From Acidobacteriaceae bacterium (lineage in GTDB: Bacteria > Acidobacteriota > Terriglobia > Terriglobales > Acidobacteriaceae): a stretch of 53,685 nt of DNA. This document shows, one piece after another, positions 1 through 7,038 of the stretch (positions are counted from its first letter, which is position 1; each line of letters starts with the position of its first letter). The translations under genes and the position numbers were made by a program. The notes beneath the pieces are model-generated. The model had not been told where the DNA came from. It did no database searches and was given only the letters and a program-made list of their open reading frames with translations. The DNA lies in the NCBI GenBank assembly GCA_027452125.1, contig DAIDGZ010000086.1, positions 1 to 53,685 of the forward strand, in the 5' to 3' direction.

Positions 1-2
1 TC

Positions 3-161
3 ATCGAGCAGGATGTCGCCCGCATCTCCCATCGCGACCAGGTGGAAGATCTCGTTGCCCGCGGCCGCGACCTGGAGCGCATGGTCCTCTCCCGCGCCGT
101 CCGCTGGCACCTGGAACGGCGGATCCTCTGTTATGGCAACAAAACGGTCGTGTTTGATTAG
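3..161 (+). CDS. 3' end of an unidentified protein (partial)
   Basis: An open frame enters from outside the window and gives 52 residues before the TAG at 159-161. The peptide is highly charged (rich in Arg, Glu and Asp) with aliphatic residues at helical spacing, so it reads as a soluble alpha-helical C-terminus; it ends in TVVFD. There is no in-frame stop from base 3, and its codon use looks like that of the neighbouring genes. I do not recognise the family. It would be transcribed towards the minus-strand Crp/Fnr gene, so the two are convergent. Confidence 0.5.
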   Translation: MEQDVARISHRDQVEDLVARGRDLERMVLSRAVRWHLERRILCYGNKTVVFD

Positions 162-447
162 AGGCAGTCACCACAGAACTGGGAGACTGGGATTGAGGGT
201 TAGAGTGGGGAGGCTGAGAAGGATTTTGAGAGGAGACAGGCCTGCTTCTATTGCGCAGTCGGCATCAGTTTGCCCGCCTCAGACCTCGTCCTGGTGAAGC
301 TAGCCCAGAGACAGAACCAACCCGGTCTGAGTCTTCACGCTATCTGATGATCGCCGATATCCGAATCGATATGATTTTCCGCAACTGGCTGCGATGTCCC
401 CCAACATCGCAGCCAGCGCGGTAACCGCCGCCAAAGGGGCGGCAGCC
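162..447. other. convergent intergenic spacer, 286 bp
   Basis: No credible gene. The spacer separates the convergent partial CDS and the Crp/Fnr gene. Its right half holds the perfect hairpin at 385-416 and a smaller GC-rich one (GCCGCC/GGCGGC, about 427-443). The left half is purine-rich on the plus strand and shows nothing I can name. Confidence 0.5.
385..416 (-). terminator. hairpin downstream of the Crp/Fnr gene
   Basis: CTGGCTGCGATGT (385-397) pairs perfectly with ACATCGCAGCCAG (404-416) across a 6-nt loop. It lies about 30 bp after the stop of the minus-strand regulator gene. A T-run is missing on the minus strand, so it is either a weak terminator or a 3'-end stabilising hairpin. Confidence 0.5.
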
Positions 448-1143
448 TCAGCCCTGGCAATTGGCGTAGGTCGCCAGCGCATCAGGGTTGGGAATCGTAA
501 GCGTGGCGCCGTGCATCGCCACTAGCCGGCGATGTTTGAAGGCGCTCAGTGTCCGGGTCACCGTCTCGCGTGAGGCGCCAATGAACTCGCCGATCTCCTC
601 GTGGGTCATTGCCAGGCGGCAGCGCGCACCGGTCTCGCTTATCCGCTCCGTCTCGCTCCACCCCAGTAGCAGACGCGCCAGCCGTTGCGGCGCCGAGGCA
701 GACAGACCTACCGTGCGCAGTTGCTCACAGGCCGCCGTATAGGTCCGCACCATCTCCTGCGCCACCGTCTGGTATACCTGCGGATACCGCGCCAGAAAGT
801 GCAGAAACGTCTGCGCCGTCAGATGCGCCACCCGCGCCGGATAAAGTGTCTCCGCCGTCATCTCGTACGCCTTGCCGGAAAGCGTGGCGGAGAGTCCCAG
901 TACCTGGCCCGCACGGGCAATGCGGAAGCTCAGGCGTCGGCCGTCGCTGGAGTTGATGGAGAGCCTCACCTCGCCCTCCAGCACCACGAAAATGCCAGCG
1001 GCAGGCTGCGTCTCCGCAAACAAAACAGAGTGCGCCGGATGTGCTGAGGGGATCAGCAGCGATTCCAGGTCGGCGCGCGCCGCTTCTGGCAGTTGCGTAA
1101 AGAACTCGCTTTTGCGATATGTATGCTCATAAGTGCTCTGCAT
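448..1143 (-). CDS. Crp/Fnr family transcriptional regulator
   Basis: Predicted 231-residue DNA-binding regulator. The N-terminal half (about 20-130) is a cyclic-nucleotide-binding-type beta-roll (residues such as ...GIFVVLEGEVRLS...). A long dimerisation helix follows. The C-terminal winged helix (about 160-220) carries MTHEEIGEFIGASRETVTR, the classical HTH_Crp recognition segment. There is no N-terminal cysteine cluster for an FNR-type iron-sulfur centre, so the signal is unknown. I chose the ATG at 1143 because GAGGAGG sits at ideal spacing before it; an upstream ATG (1170) has no comparable site and overlaps the STAS gene. It follows the STAS gene by 19 bp, so the two are probably co-transcribed. 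Family assignment is firm; the effector and regulon are unknown. Confidence 0.9.
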   Translation of the reverse strand: MQSTYEHTYRKSEFFTQLPEAARADLESLLIPSAHPAHSVLFAETQPAAGIFVVLEGEVRLSINSSDGRRLSFRIARAGQVLGLSATLSGKAYEMTAETLYPARVAHLTAQTFLHFLARYPQVYQTVAQEMVRTYTAACEQLRTVGLSASAPQRLARLLLGWSETERISETGARCRLAMTHEEIGEFIGASRETVTRTLSAFKHRRLVAMHGATLTIPNPDALATYANCQG

Positions 1144-1162
1144 TTCAGACCTCCTCGTCTTT

Positions 1163-1411
1163 CTATGCATCCCTGCGTTGAACTTCTTCAGCCAGATACT
1201 GCGTCCACGGGGTACCGCTCAGAATGACCGCGCCACTCTGCGCATAGATCGCGCGCAGCAGGCGAATCCCAGCAGTATCTGCGAATGTGGTTTCACGCAG
1301 GTCGATCGTGATCTGCTGCTTTCCCTGCACCGCCAGACTCTCGTTCCATAGGCGATTCAGTTCCTCCACCCACGGTCCGGTCAAGCGCCCTTCAAGCTTG
1401 AGCAGCAGCAT
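1163..1411 (-). CDS. STAS-domain protein (anti-sigma-factor-antagonist-like), start uncertain
   Basis: Short STAS protein. The core FADTAGIRLL matches the conserved D-[ST]-[AS]-G phospho-acceptor loop of SpoIIAA-like anti-anti-sigma factors, with Thr where Ser is commonest. From the ATG at 1411 it has 82 residues. The in-frame codons before that ATG read LTLRITVEENPE, which looks like the missing first beta-strand of the domain, yet no ATG, GTG or TTG lies between them and the TGA near 1507. An ATG in another frame (1466) opens a 13-codon ORF. Either the protein is N-terminally clipped, it uses a rare start, or there is a frameshift. It sits between a sigma-54 promoter and the Crp/Fnr gene. 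Its partner kinase or sigma factor is not in this window. Confidence 0.75.
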   Translation of the reverse strand: MLLLKLEGRLTGPWVEELNRLWNESLAVQGKQQITIDLRETTFADTAGIRLLRAIYAQSGAVILSGTPWTQYLAEEVQRRDA

Positions 1412-1477
1412 CTCCGGATTTTCTTCAACGGTGATTCGTAACGTAAGCTGGCCCGTCCTGCGCCATGCCTTGACTGA

Positions 1478-1494
1478 TGCATGCGCCGTGCCAA
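1478..1494 (-). promoter_or_regulatory. sigma-54 (RpoN) -24/-12 promoter for the STAS-Crp/Fnr pair
   Basis: The minus strand reads TTGGCACGGCGCATGCA. It matches the sigma-54 consensus YTGGCACG-N4-TTGCW at every position except the first T of the -12 box. The invariant GG and GC doublets are separated by exactly 10 bp. The predicted transcription start is near 1467, some 55 nt before the STAS ATG. The match is seen directly; use in vivo is inferred. Confidence 0.7.
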
Positions 1495-1588
1495 AGCTGC
1501 TCCGTCACACAGGAGAACACGTAAACCTCTAGAAAATAATATATTTACCTGTAGATTTAAAAACCGGCCAAAAACTAACAGTCCGCAT

Positions 1589-1650
1589 TGGTGACGAAGT
1601 GACGATGACGGGATTTCGTCACATGACGACGGAACGTCACTTCGCCACCA
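1589..1650 (-). promoter_or_regulatory. clustered inverted repeats, candidate enhancer for the sigma-54 activator
   Basis: An outer inverted repeat pairs TGGTGACGAAGTGACG (1589-1604) with CGTCACTTCGCCACCA (1635-1650), 15 of 16 matching. Inside it lies the palindrome TCGTCA-CA-TGACGA (1616-1629). TGACGA or TGACGG half-sites also occur at 1592, 1600 and 1606. The cluster lies about 95-170 bp upstream of the sigma-54 promoter and ends 19 bp after the activator gene, the usual position for an activator's enhancer. Confidence 0.6.
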
Positions 1651-1668
1651 GATGAGTGCCTTGTTTAG

Positions 1669-4002
1669 CTACATATATTCGCTACGCGAGATACCCAGCT
1701 TCTTAATCTTGGAGTTGAGCGTGGTGCGCTTCAGGCCCAGGCGCGCGGCAGCGCCGGTTGCTCCGCCCACCATGCCACCTGCCTCGCGCAATGCACGCAG
1801 GATATGCTCGCGCTCAGCAGCCTGCAGGGTGGGGTTCGTTGCTGCCTCGGCCTCGTCGGCGTCTTCTTCCATCTCTTCCAGTTCGGCCAGCGGCACATAA
1901 AGCACCGGTCCCCGCGTCAGGATCACAGCACGCTCCAAAAAATTCTCCAGCTCGCGGATGTTCCCCGGCCACTTCCAGTGGGTCAGCGCCTCCATTACGC
2001 TCTCAGGAATCGTCTCGATGGTCTTGCCCATCCGCCGGCTGTGTCGAGCCACAAAGTGCCGCACCAGAATTGGAATATCTGAGACTCGCTCGCGTAGTGG
2101 TGGCGCAAACACCGGAAAAACCTTCAGCCTGTAATAGAGATCACTACGGAACTGCTTCTCCGCCACCATTTTCGTCAGATCACGATTGGTGGCTGCGATC
2201 AGCCGCACGTTCACTGGGATGGGCCGCGTACCGCCGAGACGCTCGATTTCGCGTTCCTGCAAAGCTCGCAGCAGCTTGGGCTGCAGGTCCAAAGGCAGTT
2301 CCCCAATCTCGTCCAAAAAGAGCGTACCCTCATGCGCTAGTTCGAGGCGACCGATCTTCCGTGCGATGGCGCCGGTAAATGCGCCCTTTTCGTGTCCAAA
2401 TAGCTCGCTCTCAATCAGCCCCGCCGGAATCGCCGCACAATTGAGCTTGATAAAGGTTCGCTCGGCGCGCGGACTCAGGCGGTGGATAGCACGCGCCAAC
2501 AGTTCCTTGCCCGAGCCAGTCTCGCCTTGGATCAATACCGTGGCATCGGTAGGCGCAACCGTCTCAATCTGCCGCAGCACGTTGCGCAAGCCGGTGCTCT
2601 CACCCACAATGTCTTCAAAGCTGTGTTCGAGGTTGATCTCGTCCTGCAGATATTGCTTTTCCTGATTCAGGCGATCACGTAGCTCTGCAATCTGCCGGAA
2701 GGCCAGCGCATTGTTCACCGCCATGGCCACCTGACCGGCAATCTCGCCCAACGCCTCCGCATCGCGCAACGTGAACGCACCCTCCCTGCTGCTGGAAACT
2801 GTTAAGGTTCCCAGCGTCCGCTCACGATGGATGAGCGGCACCCATAGCGCTGAGCGCATGCCCAGCCGGGTGTGGTGCGCCATAGTCTCGGCAGGAAACG
2901 GTGCGGCTTCCAATAGTTCAGCCACGATCGGCTGCCGGGTGCGAAAGGCCTTGCCCGCGGGAGATAGTTCGGGATCGAGCAGCACCTCGCCCTGCTGCGG
3001 GACCTCTTCGTCCCGTGCTGCCAGAAACTGAGCCCGCAGCTTACCAGAGATTTCGTCGAAAAGTGCAAGGGTGGCCACATCGTGCGGCACCAGTTGCCGG
3101 ATGCTGGCCGAAAACGCCGACAGGAGCTTGCGAATGTCCACATTGGCCAGCAGCAGGTTGCTCAGCTCCAGCATCACCGTTTCCTGCGCGCGCCGGCTCT
3201 CAGTCACGTCGCGTGTCACCTTGGAGTAGCCGGTCAGTTCGCCCGTGGCATCGTGGATGGCGGTGAGTACGATGTTGGCCCAGAAACGCGTGCCATCCTT
3301 GCGGAGCCGCCAGCCCTCTTCCTCCACACGCCCCTGCTCTGCAGCGCGACGTAGAAGGTCGGCTGGATGTCCGATTTCCCGATCCTCCTGGGTAAAGAAG
3401 CGCGAGAAGTGCAGCCCTATAATCTCCTCAGGCGTATACCCCTTGATACGCTCCGCGCCTGGGTTCCACGTCAGAATGTGGCCGTCACGATCCAGCAGGT
3501 AAATGGCATACTCGTCCACACTCTCGACAATCGCGCGCAACCGCAGGTCGTTCTGCCGAAGCGCATCTTGTGCAGCGCGCTGATCGCTGGTGTCACGGAT
3601 AAAGCTCACTACCGCCGGACCGGCCTCGGTCTCCACAGGTTTGAGCATGATGTCGACGGGAAATTCCGTGCCGTCCTTGCGACGTCCAAACAGATTGAGC
3701 GCCGCCCCCATCTGCCGGGCACGCGGATGCGCGTCGTAGTTCTCACGGTGCCGGGGATGCCCTCCGCGAAAGCGTTGTGGCACCAGCATCTCCACCGGGC
3801 TGCCCACCAGTTCCGGCGCCGGGTAGGCAAACATTTCCTCGGCGCGCGGATTCACATCGCGGATGATGCCTTGGCTATCAGTGATGAGAATGGCATCGGG
3901 AGAAAACTCAAAGAGCCGCTCAATCGTCGCGCGAGCGAAGCGAACGGGCGCCACAGGGGGTACGCCAGTCGTCAGCTGGTGAGGCTTGTCTATGGGACCC
4001 AT
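1669..4002 (-). CDS. PAS-PAS-GAF sigma-54-dependent transcriptional activator
   Basis: A 777-residue FhlA/NifA-style enhancer-binding protein that would remodel sigma-54 RNA polymerase. Visible domains: PAS (about 25-145), PAS (about 152-270), GAF (about 280-435), AAA+ (about 463-690) and a Fis-type HTH (about 725-770, [19 protein letters not shown]). The AAA+ part has Walker A GETGSGKE (493-500), the sigma-54 contact loop GAFTGA (540-545) and Walker B LFLDEIGE. There is no receiver domain, so sensing must come from the PAS/GAF part, with small-molecule, redox or light input possible. The ATG at 4002 has only a weak GGTCGG-like site. The next gene downstream is controlled by a sigma-54 promoter with nearby repeats, so this protein is the obvious local activator. 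Confidence 0.93.
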   Translation of the reverse strand: MGPIDKPHQLTTGVPPVAPVRFARATIERLFEFSPDAILITDSQGIIRDVNPRAEEMFAYPAPELVGSPVEMLVPQRFRGGHPRHRENYDAHPRARQMGAALNLFGRRKDGTEFPVDIMLKPVETEAGPAVVSFIRDTSDQRAAQDALRQNDLRLRAIVESVDEYAIYLLDRDGHILTWNPGAERIKGYTPEEIIGLHFSRFFTQEDREIGHPADLLRRAAEQGRVEEEGWRLRKDGTRFWANIVLTAIHDATGELTGYSKVTRDVTESRRAQETVMLELSNLLLANVDIRKLLSAFSASIRQLVPHDVATLALFDEISGKLRAQFLAARDEEVPQQGEVLLDPELSPAGKAFRTRQPIVAELLEAAPFPAETMAHHTRLGMRSALWVPLIHRERTLGTLTVSSSREGAFTLRDAEALGEIAGQVAMAVNNALAFRQIAELRDRLNQEKQYLQDEINLEHSFEDIVGESTGLRNVLRQIETVAPTDATVLIQGETGSGKELLARAIHRLSPRAERTFIKLNCAAIPAGLIESELFGHEKGAFTGAIARKIGRLELAHEGTLFLDEIGELPLDLQPKLLRALQEREIERLGGTRPIPVNVRLIAATNRDLTKMVAEKQFRSDLYYRLKVFPVFAPPLRERVSDIPILVRHFVARHSRRMGKTIETIPESVMEALTHWKWPGNIRELENFLERAVILTRGPVLYVPLAELEEMEEDADEAEAATNPTLQAAEREHILRALREAGGMVGGATGAAARLGLKRTTLNSKIKKLGISRSEYM

Positions 4003-4153
4003 GGGAATGCGCTACCGACCTACCAGCACAATACCTCTCACCTCCCCATTTGGCAAAACTGCAAGCTTGTCGGCTAACTTACTTTGCGATCCCGACGCTC
4101 CCTCCTACCCTCTGGTCCTGACCGCCTCTGGTTGGAAAACTCTGCTGAATTGA

Positions 4154-4167
4154 GTGACATAAATCAC
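4154..4167. promoter_or_regulatory. Crp/Fnr-type palindrome
   Basis: GTGACATAAATCAC has the GTGA-N6-TCAC core of Crp-family operators and continues with A at 4168 to complete TCACA. It lies about 150 bp upstream of the sigma-54 activator start (4002). A Crp/Fnr regulator is encoded at 448-1143. The link between that protein and this site is inference. Confidence 0.45.
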
Positions 4168-4300
4168 ATCTAATCCCTATCGCGTGCGCGACACTGCAGG
4201 AGTCGCGTCATGGAGCGGGGAGTTCTACCTTCCCTTTGAGCCGGCGACCCGAGGCCGTCGTGGAAGGGGAAGCCGTGACGAGCCTCGATCAACAGGGAAT

Positions 4301-4343
4301 GACCAGCAGCCGCACTGAAGCCTCTGGGGGACGGCTGCTGGTC
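4301..4343 (+). other. strong hairpin in the non-coding region
   Basis: GACCAGCAGCCG (4301-4312) pairs perfectly with CGGCTGCTGGTC (4332-4343) around a 19-nt loop. A second imperfect hairpin (CTTCCCTT/AAGGGGAAG, about 4229-4274) precedes it. There is no T-run. It could be part of an unannotated RNA or a barrier between the divergent units. Confidence 0.4.
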
Positions 4344-4568
4344 CCTGCATCAGCCCAGAAACGCCAAATCCTCCCATACTCCTAACGATCCGGTGTACGT
4401 GCTGGAGTGCCATCTCGAATCCCGCCAATCTTTCCGCCGATTCCAGCCCGGTTTGGCAAGCCGCCTGAGCCCACAGACACACACTTGCGCGGCGAGTCAT
4501 TTCTTGCCAGGCATGTCACTCAACCCTGCGCAGCCACAGCGAGGACGCCTCGTCTTGGCAGCATTTCA

Positions 4569-4597
4569 TTGACTCTCCGTCCAATTTTCAGTATTCT
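4569..4597 (+). promoter_or_regulatory. sigma-70 promoter upstream of rplM
   Basis: TTGACT (4569-4574) and TATTCT (4592-4597) are separated by exactly 17 bp. The predicted start is at about 4604-4605. That is precisely where the 5' strand of the closing stem of the structured RNA begins, which supports both calls. A rplM transcript from here would carry a leader of roughly 305 nt. Confidence 0.65.
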
Positions 4598-4604
4598 GTA
4601 GTCC

Positions 4605-4851
4605 TTGCGCGGTGTTGCGCCTGGGGTCTGTGTATTGCACCCGGATCCGACTGGTGAGCCTCTCGAACAGGGCTTGCCAGAGCAGGCAGCCGGCTACTGG
4701 ATGCGCCTGAAAACAGGCGACTTCAGCTCAGCCAGAGCCTTTAGACAAGGCCAACCCTCGCAGTTCTCACCCGAACAGGATTGTTTGGAAGTGGGTAGAG
4801 TTCAGGCCCCGGCATTTGCCATGGGCGCTCGCGCAATGCGCGATTGCTTTT
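4605..4851 (+). ncRNA. structured RNA: candidate rplM-rpsI leader regulator or independent ncRNA
   Basis: A ~245-nt segment whose ends pair: TTGCGCG (4605-4611) with CGCGCAA (4830-4836), then GCC (4619-4621) with GGC (4811-4813), then GGGGTCTG (4623-4630) with CAGGCCCC (4803-4810). Inside are three good hairpins: a GCTTGC/GCAGGC stem (about 4672-4687), a long one capped by CGCCTG-AAAA-CAGGCG (about 4693-4735) and a bulged ACCC/GGGT plus AACA/TGTT stem (about 4768-4797). At the 3' end, TCGCGC-AAT-GCGCGA (4829-4843) followed by TTGCTTTT looks like an intrinsic terminator and uses the same bases as the closing stem. It may be an L13 attenuation leader or a free RNA with 6S-like end pairing. I cannot match it to a named family. 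Confidence 0.5.
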
Positions 4852-4910
4852 GATCCGGCTCCCCGCAAGAGCGGCGTGCCAGACAGGTTTTGAGAGAAGG
4901 CAGGAGAGAG

Positions 4911-5342
4911 ATGTCGACCTTTGTTCCGAGCGGTAAGGATATTGCCCGCAAGTGGTATGTGCTGGACGCAGACGGCCAGACACTGGGCCGGCTGGCTACC
5001 AAGGCCGCCAACGTCCTCAGCGGCAAGCTGAACCCCCAGTATGTGCCGTACATTGATACCGGCGATCACGTCATCGTGATCAATGCCGATAAGGTGCGGC
5101 TGACCGGCCTGAAGAGCCAGAGCAAGTTGTATCGCCGCTACACCGGTTTCCCCGGCGGCCTGCGCGAGGAGTCGTTCACCCGCCTGCTGAGCCGCAAACC
5201 TGAGAAGATTCTTGAAGAGGCGATCAAGGGCATGCTGCCCAAGACCAAGCTGGGCCGCGCGATGGGCTCCAAGCTCAAGGTCTATCGCGGCGACAAGCAC
5301 CCTCACCAGGCTCAACAGCCGGTGGACATGAAGATTGCGTAA
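4911..5342 (+). CDS. rplM: 50S ribosomal protein L13
   Basis: Early-assembly 23S rRNA-binding protein of the large subunit, 143 residues (the family is about 142). It carries [20 protein letters not shown] near the N-terminus and the conserved [15 protein letters not shown]-terminus. I chose the ATG at 4911 because AGGAGAG precedes it at proper spacing; an in-frame upstream ATG (4890) adds seven unconserved residues. rpsI follows, the standard bacterial rplM-rpsI pairing, but across a 133-bp spacer with a heptanucleotide repeat. A structured leader lies upstream. Confidence 0.98.
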   Translation: MSTFVPSGKDIARKWYVLDADGQTLGRLATKAANVLSGKLNPQYVPYIDTGDHVIVINADKVRLTGLKSQSKLYRRYTGFPGGLREESFTRLLSRKPEKILEEAIKGMLPKTKLGRAMGSKLKVYRGDKHPHQAQQPVDMKIA

Positions 5343-5433
5343 ACGCAGCTATGAGCTGATAGCTTTAGGCTCCTGGCATCAACTTGCGGGAGCGACAGAC
5401 CGTGGAAGAGCAAACCGCTTGGCCCGGCATGAC

Positions 5434-5468
5434 AAAGCTAAAAGCTGGAAGCTAGAAGCTAGGAGCTA
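5434..5468 (+). repeat. five tandem heptanucleotide repeats supplying the rpsI ribosome binding site
   Basis: The units are AAAGCTA, AAAGCTG, GAAGCTA, GAAGCTA and GGAGCTA, contiguous at 7-bp steps. The last unit with the preceding A gives AGGAG (5461-5465), ten bases before the rpsI ATG. Similar AGCT-containing words occur earlier in the same spacer (about 5347-5372), so the whole spacer may have grown by slippage. Confidence 0.7.
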
Positions 5469-5475
5469 ACAAAGA

Positions 5476-5871
5476 ATGGCAGATCTGGTTCAGTATTACG
5501 GGACGGGGCGGCGCAAGTCTGCGATCGCTCGCGTCTTCCTGCGTCCCGGCACGGGCGAGTGGAAGGTGAATGGCAAAGGCTTCGAGGAATATTTCGTCAC
5601 CGAGCAGCAGCGCGCGTCGGCAAAGCGCACCCTGGCTGTGGCGGAGATGTCCGCTAGCTTTGACGTGATCACCACGGTGACCGGTGGCGGCGTGGCCGCA
5701 CAGGCTGACGCCGTCAAGATGGGCTGCGCGCGCGCACTCATCGAGTTCAACCCTGAACTGCGCAAGACGCTCAAGGCCGATGGCCTCCTGACCCGCGATG
5801 CTCGCGTGAAGGAGCGCAAGAAGTACGGTCAGAAGGGCGCCCGTAAGCGGTTCCAGTTCTCGAAGCGCTAA
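5476..5871 (+). CDS. rpsI: 30S ribosomal protein S9
   Basis: Small-subunit protein whose C-terminal tail reaches the P-site tRNA. It has 131 residues, the usual length. It starts [16 protein letters not shown] and ends [14 protein letters not shown], both diagnostic, with the terminal Lys-Arg intact. The ATG at 5476 is served by AGGAG contributed by the last unit of the repeat array. It follows rplM as expected. Confidence 0.98.
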   Translation: MADLVQYYGTGRRKSAIARVFLRPGTGEWKVNGKGFEEYFVTEQQRASAKRTLAVAEMSASFDVITTVTGGGVAAQADAVKMGCARALIEFNPELRKTLKADGLLTRDARVKERKKYGQKGARKRFQFSKR

Positions 5872-5887
5872 CCCGCTTCGAATGCTC

Positions 5888-5939
5888 AGCCACGAGCATT
5901 CAGCCTGGTTTATATCAGACCAGCTGAATGCTCATGGCT
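5888..5939 (+). promoter_or_regulatory. long stem-loop between rpsI and rpsB
   Basis: AGCCACGAGCATTCAGCCTGGT (5888-5909, written in full only here as positions plus core GAGCATTCAG) pairs with 5919-5939 (core CTGAATGCTC). The 21-bp stem has one mismatch/wobble and one bulged C, with a 9-nt AT-rich loop. No T-run follows, so it is not a simple terminator. It may be an RNA-processing site or part of the rpsB leader. Confidence 0.5.
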
Positions 5940-5966
5940 CAAATCTGAAAGCTTGTTTCTCAATCT

Positions 5967-5980
5967 CCCGCAAAAGCGGG
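5967..5980 (+). promoter_or_regulatory. small hairpin in the rpsB leader
   Basis: CCCGC-AAAA-GCGGG, a perfect 5-bp stem with an A4 loop, lies about 50 nt before the rpsB start. With the larger stem-loop upstream it makes a two-hairpin leader, in keeping with S2-type leader autoregulation known in other bacteria. That role is inferred from position. Confidence 0.35.
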
Positions 5981-6032
5981 TTCAATCCGGGCGGATTCAG
6001 TTCAGCTCGGATGCAATCCACGAAGGAGGCCA

Positions 6033-6896
6033 ATGGCCACGATCACAATGAAGGAGCTGCTCGAAGCAGGTGTTCACTTCGGGCATCAGACCAAGCGCTG
6101 GAACCCCAAGATGAAGGAATACATCTTTGGTGAGCGCAATGGGATCTACATTATCGACCTGCAGAAGACGCTCAAGCTCTTCAAGGACGCTTCCAAGTTC
6201 GTCACAGACCTGTGCGCCAGTGGTAAGACGATCCTGTTCGTCGGCACCAAACGCCAGGCCCAGGACGCCATCGCTGAGGAAGCCACCCGTGCGAGCATGC
6301 CCTACATTAACCAGCGCTGGCTGGGTGGGCTGCTGACCAACTGGGTGACCGTGCAGAAGTCGGTGAAGCGCCTTCAGGAATTGGATGAGATGGCTGTGGA
6401 TGGCCGCTACGAGCTGCTTACCAAAAAGGAAGTCATTCGCTTGGAGCGCGAGCGCAAGCACCTGCAGGCCAATCTGGCCGGCATCAAGAACATGAAGCGC
6501 CTGCCTGATGCGATCTTCATCGTGGACTCCAACAACGAAGCCATTGCAGTCAAGGAAGCCCGCAAGCTCGGCATCCCTGTGGTGGCTGTCGTGGATACGA
6601 ACTGCGATCCAACGGTGGTCGACTATGTCATCCCCGGCAACGACGATGCGCTCCGTGCTATTCGCCTGTTCACCTCCAAGATCGCTGACTCGGCGGCCGA
6701 GGGCGTGAATCTGGTCGGCGACAAGGCATTTATGGATGAGCAGGCCGAGGTTGTAGCTGGTGAGGTTGAGGGCGTTTCAGCTGAGGCCAGCACAGGTGAC
6801 GATGTAGACCTGGAAGCAGCTCTGGGCGGTGGTATCCGTAAGGCCCCGGCAGCTGTGGCCGCCCTTGATGAGGCGGAAGCGGCAGAAGGCTTTTAA
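6033..6896 (+). CDS. rpsB: 30S ribosomal protein S2
   Basis: Small-subunit protein, 287 residues. The family core is clear: [20 protein letters not shown], then [10 protein letters not shown], then [11 protein letters not shown], then VVDTNCDP and [11 protein letters not shown]. About 45 residues extend beyond the usual end (E. coli S2 is about 241). This tail is rich in Glu, Asp and Ala and looks disordered. AAGGAGG precedes the ATG at 6033, the strongest ribosome site in the cluster. tsf follows, as in most bacteria, though an intrinsic terminator lies between them. Confidence 0.97.
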   Translation: MATITMKELLEAGVHFGHQTKRWNPKMKEYIFGERNGIYIIDLQKTLKLFKDASKFVTDLCASGKTILFVGTKRQAQDAIAEEATRASMPYINQRWLGGLLTNWVTVQKSVKRLQELDEMAVDGRYELLTKKEVIRLERERKHLQANLAGIKNMKRLPDAIFIVDSNNEAIAVKEARKLGIPVVAVVDTNCDPTVVDYVIPGNDDALRAIRLFTSKIADSAAEGVNLVGDKAFMDEQAEVVAGEVEGVSAEASTGDDVDLEAALGGGIRKAPAAVAALDEAEAAEGF

Positions 6897-6932
6897 TCAT
6901 TCCTGCGCATTGCGGTGCGCATACTAGAAGAA

Positions 6933-6967
6933 GCGTGGCCGCCCGGGTTGTGTGCCACGCTTTTTTT
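6933..6967 (+). terminator. intrinsic terminator between rpsB and tsf
   Basis: GCGTGGC (6933-6939) pairs with GCCACGC (6954-6960), followed directly by seven T residues (6961-6967). This is textbook form. It implies that S2 is made in excess of EF-Ts or that tsf has its own start. Confidence 0.85.
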
Positions 6968-7038
6968 ATGCCGGTGACCCGCCGGCCCCAATCAGCGCCC
7001 TGCCTGTACGGCCGGATTGCGCCAAACTGAAAAGAGAG

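Larger units (their letters stand above)
1412..1668 (-). promoter_or_regulatory. regulatory spacer between sigma-54 activator and STAS gene
   Basis: This 257-bp non-coding stretch holds, in the direction of transcription, the TGACGA-type site cluster (1589-1650), an AT-rich segment (about 1530-1565) and a sigma-54 core promoter (1478-1494). The layout is the usual enhancer, bendable spacer and -24/-12 promoter order. Confidence 0.6.
4003..4910. other. 0.9-kb non-coding regulatory region before rplM
   Basis: No reading frame here has a convincing protein or ribosome site. The short frames at 4225-4500 and 4605-4853 lack any family signature and overlap strong RNA hairpins. The region holds a Crp-like palindrome (4154-4167), two large hairpins (about 4229-4274 and 4301-4343), a good sigma-70 promoter (4569-4597) and a structured RNA (4605-4851). 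Confidence 0.6.

Noticed and set aside
4605-4853. 82-codon plus-strand frame upstream of rplM
   Set aside because: No ribosome site, no recognisable motif, and it coincides with extensive base-paired RNA structure. I treat the segment as RNA.
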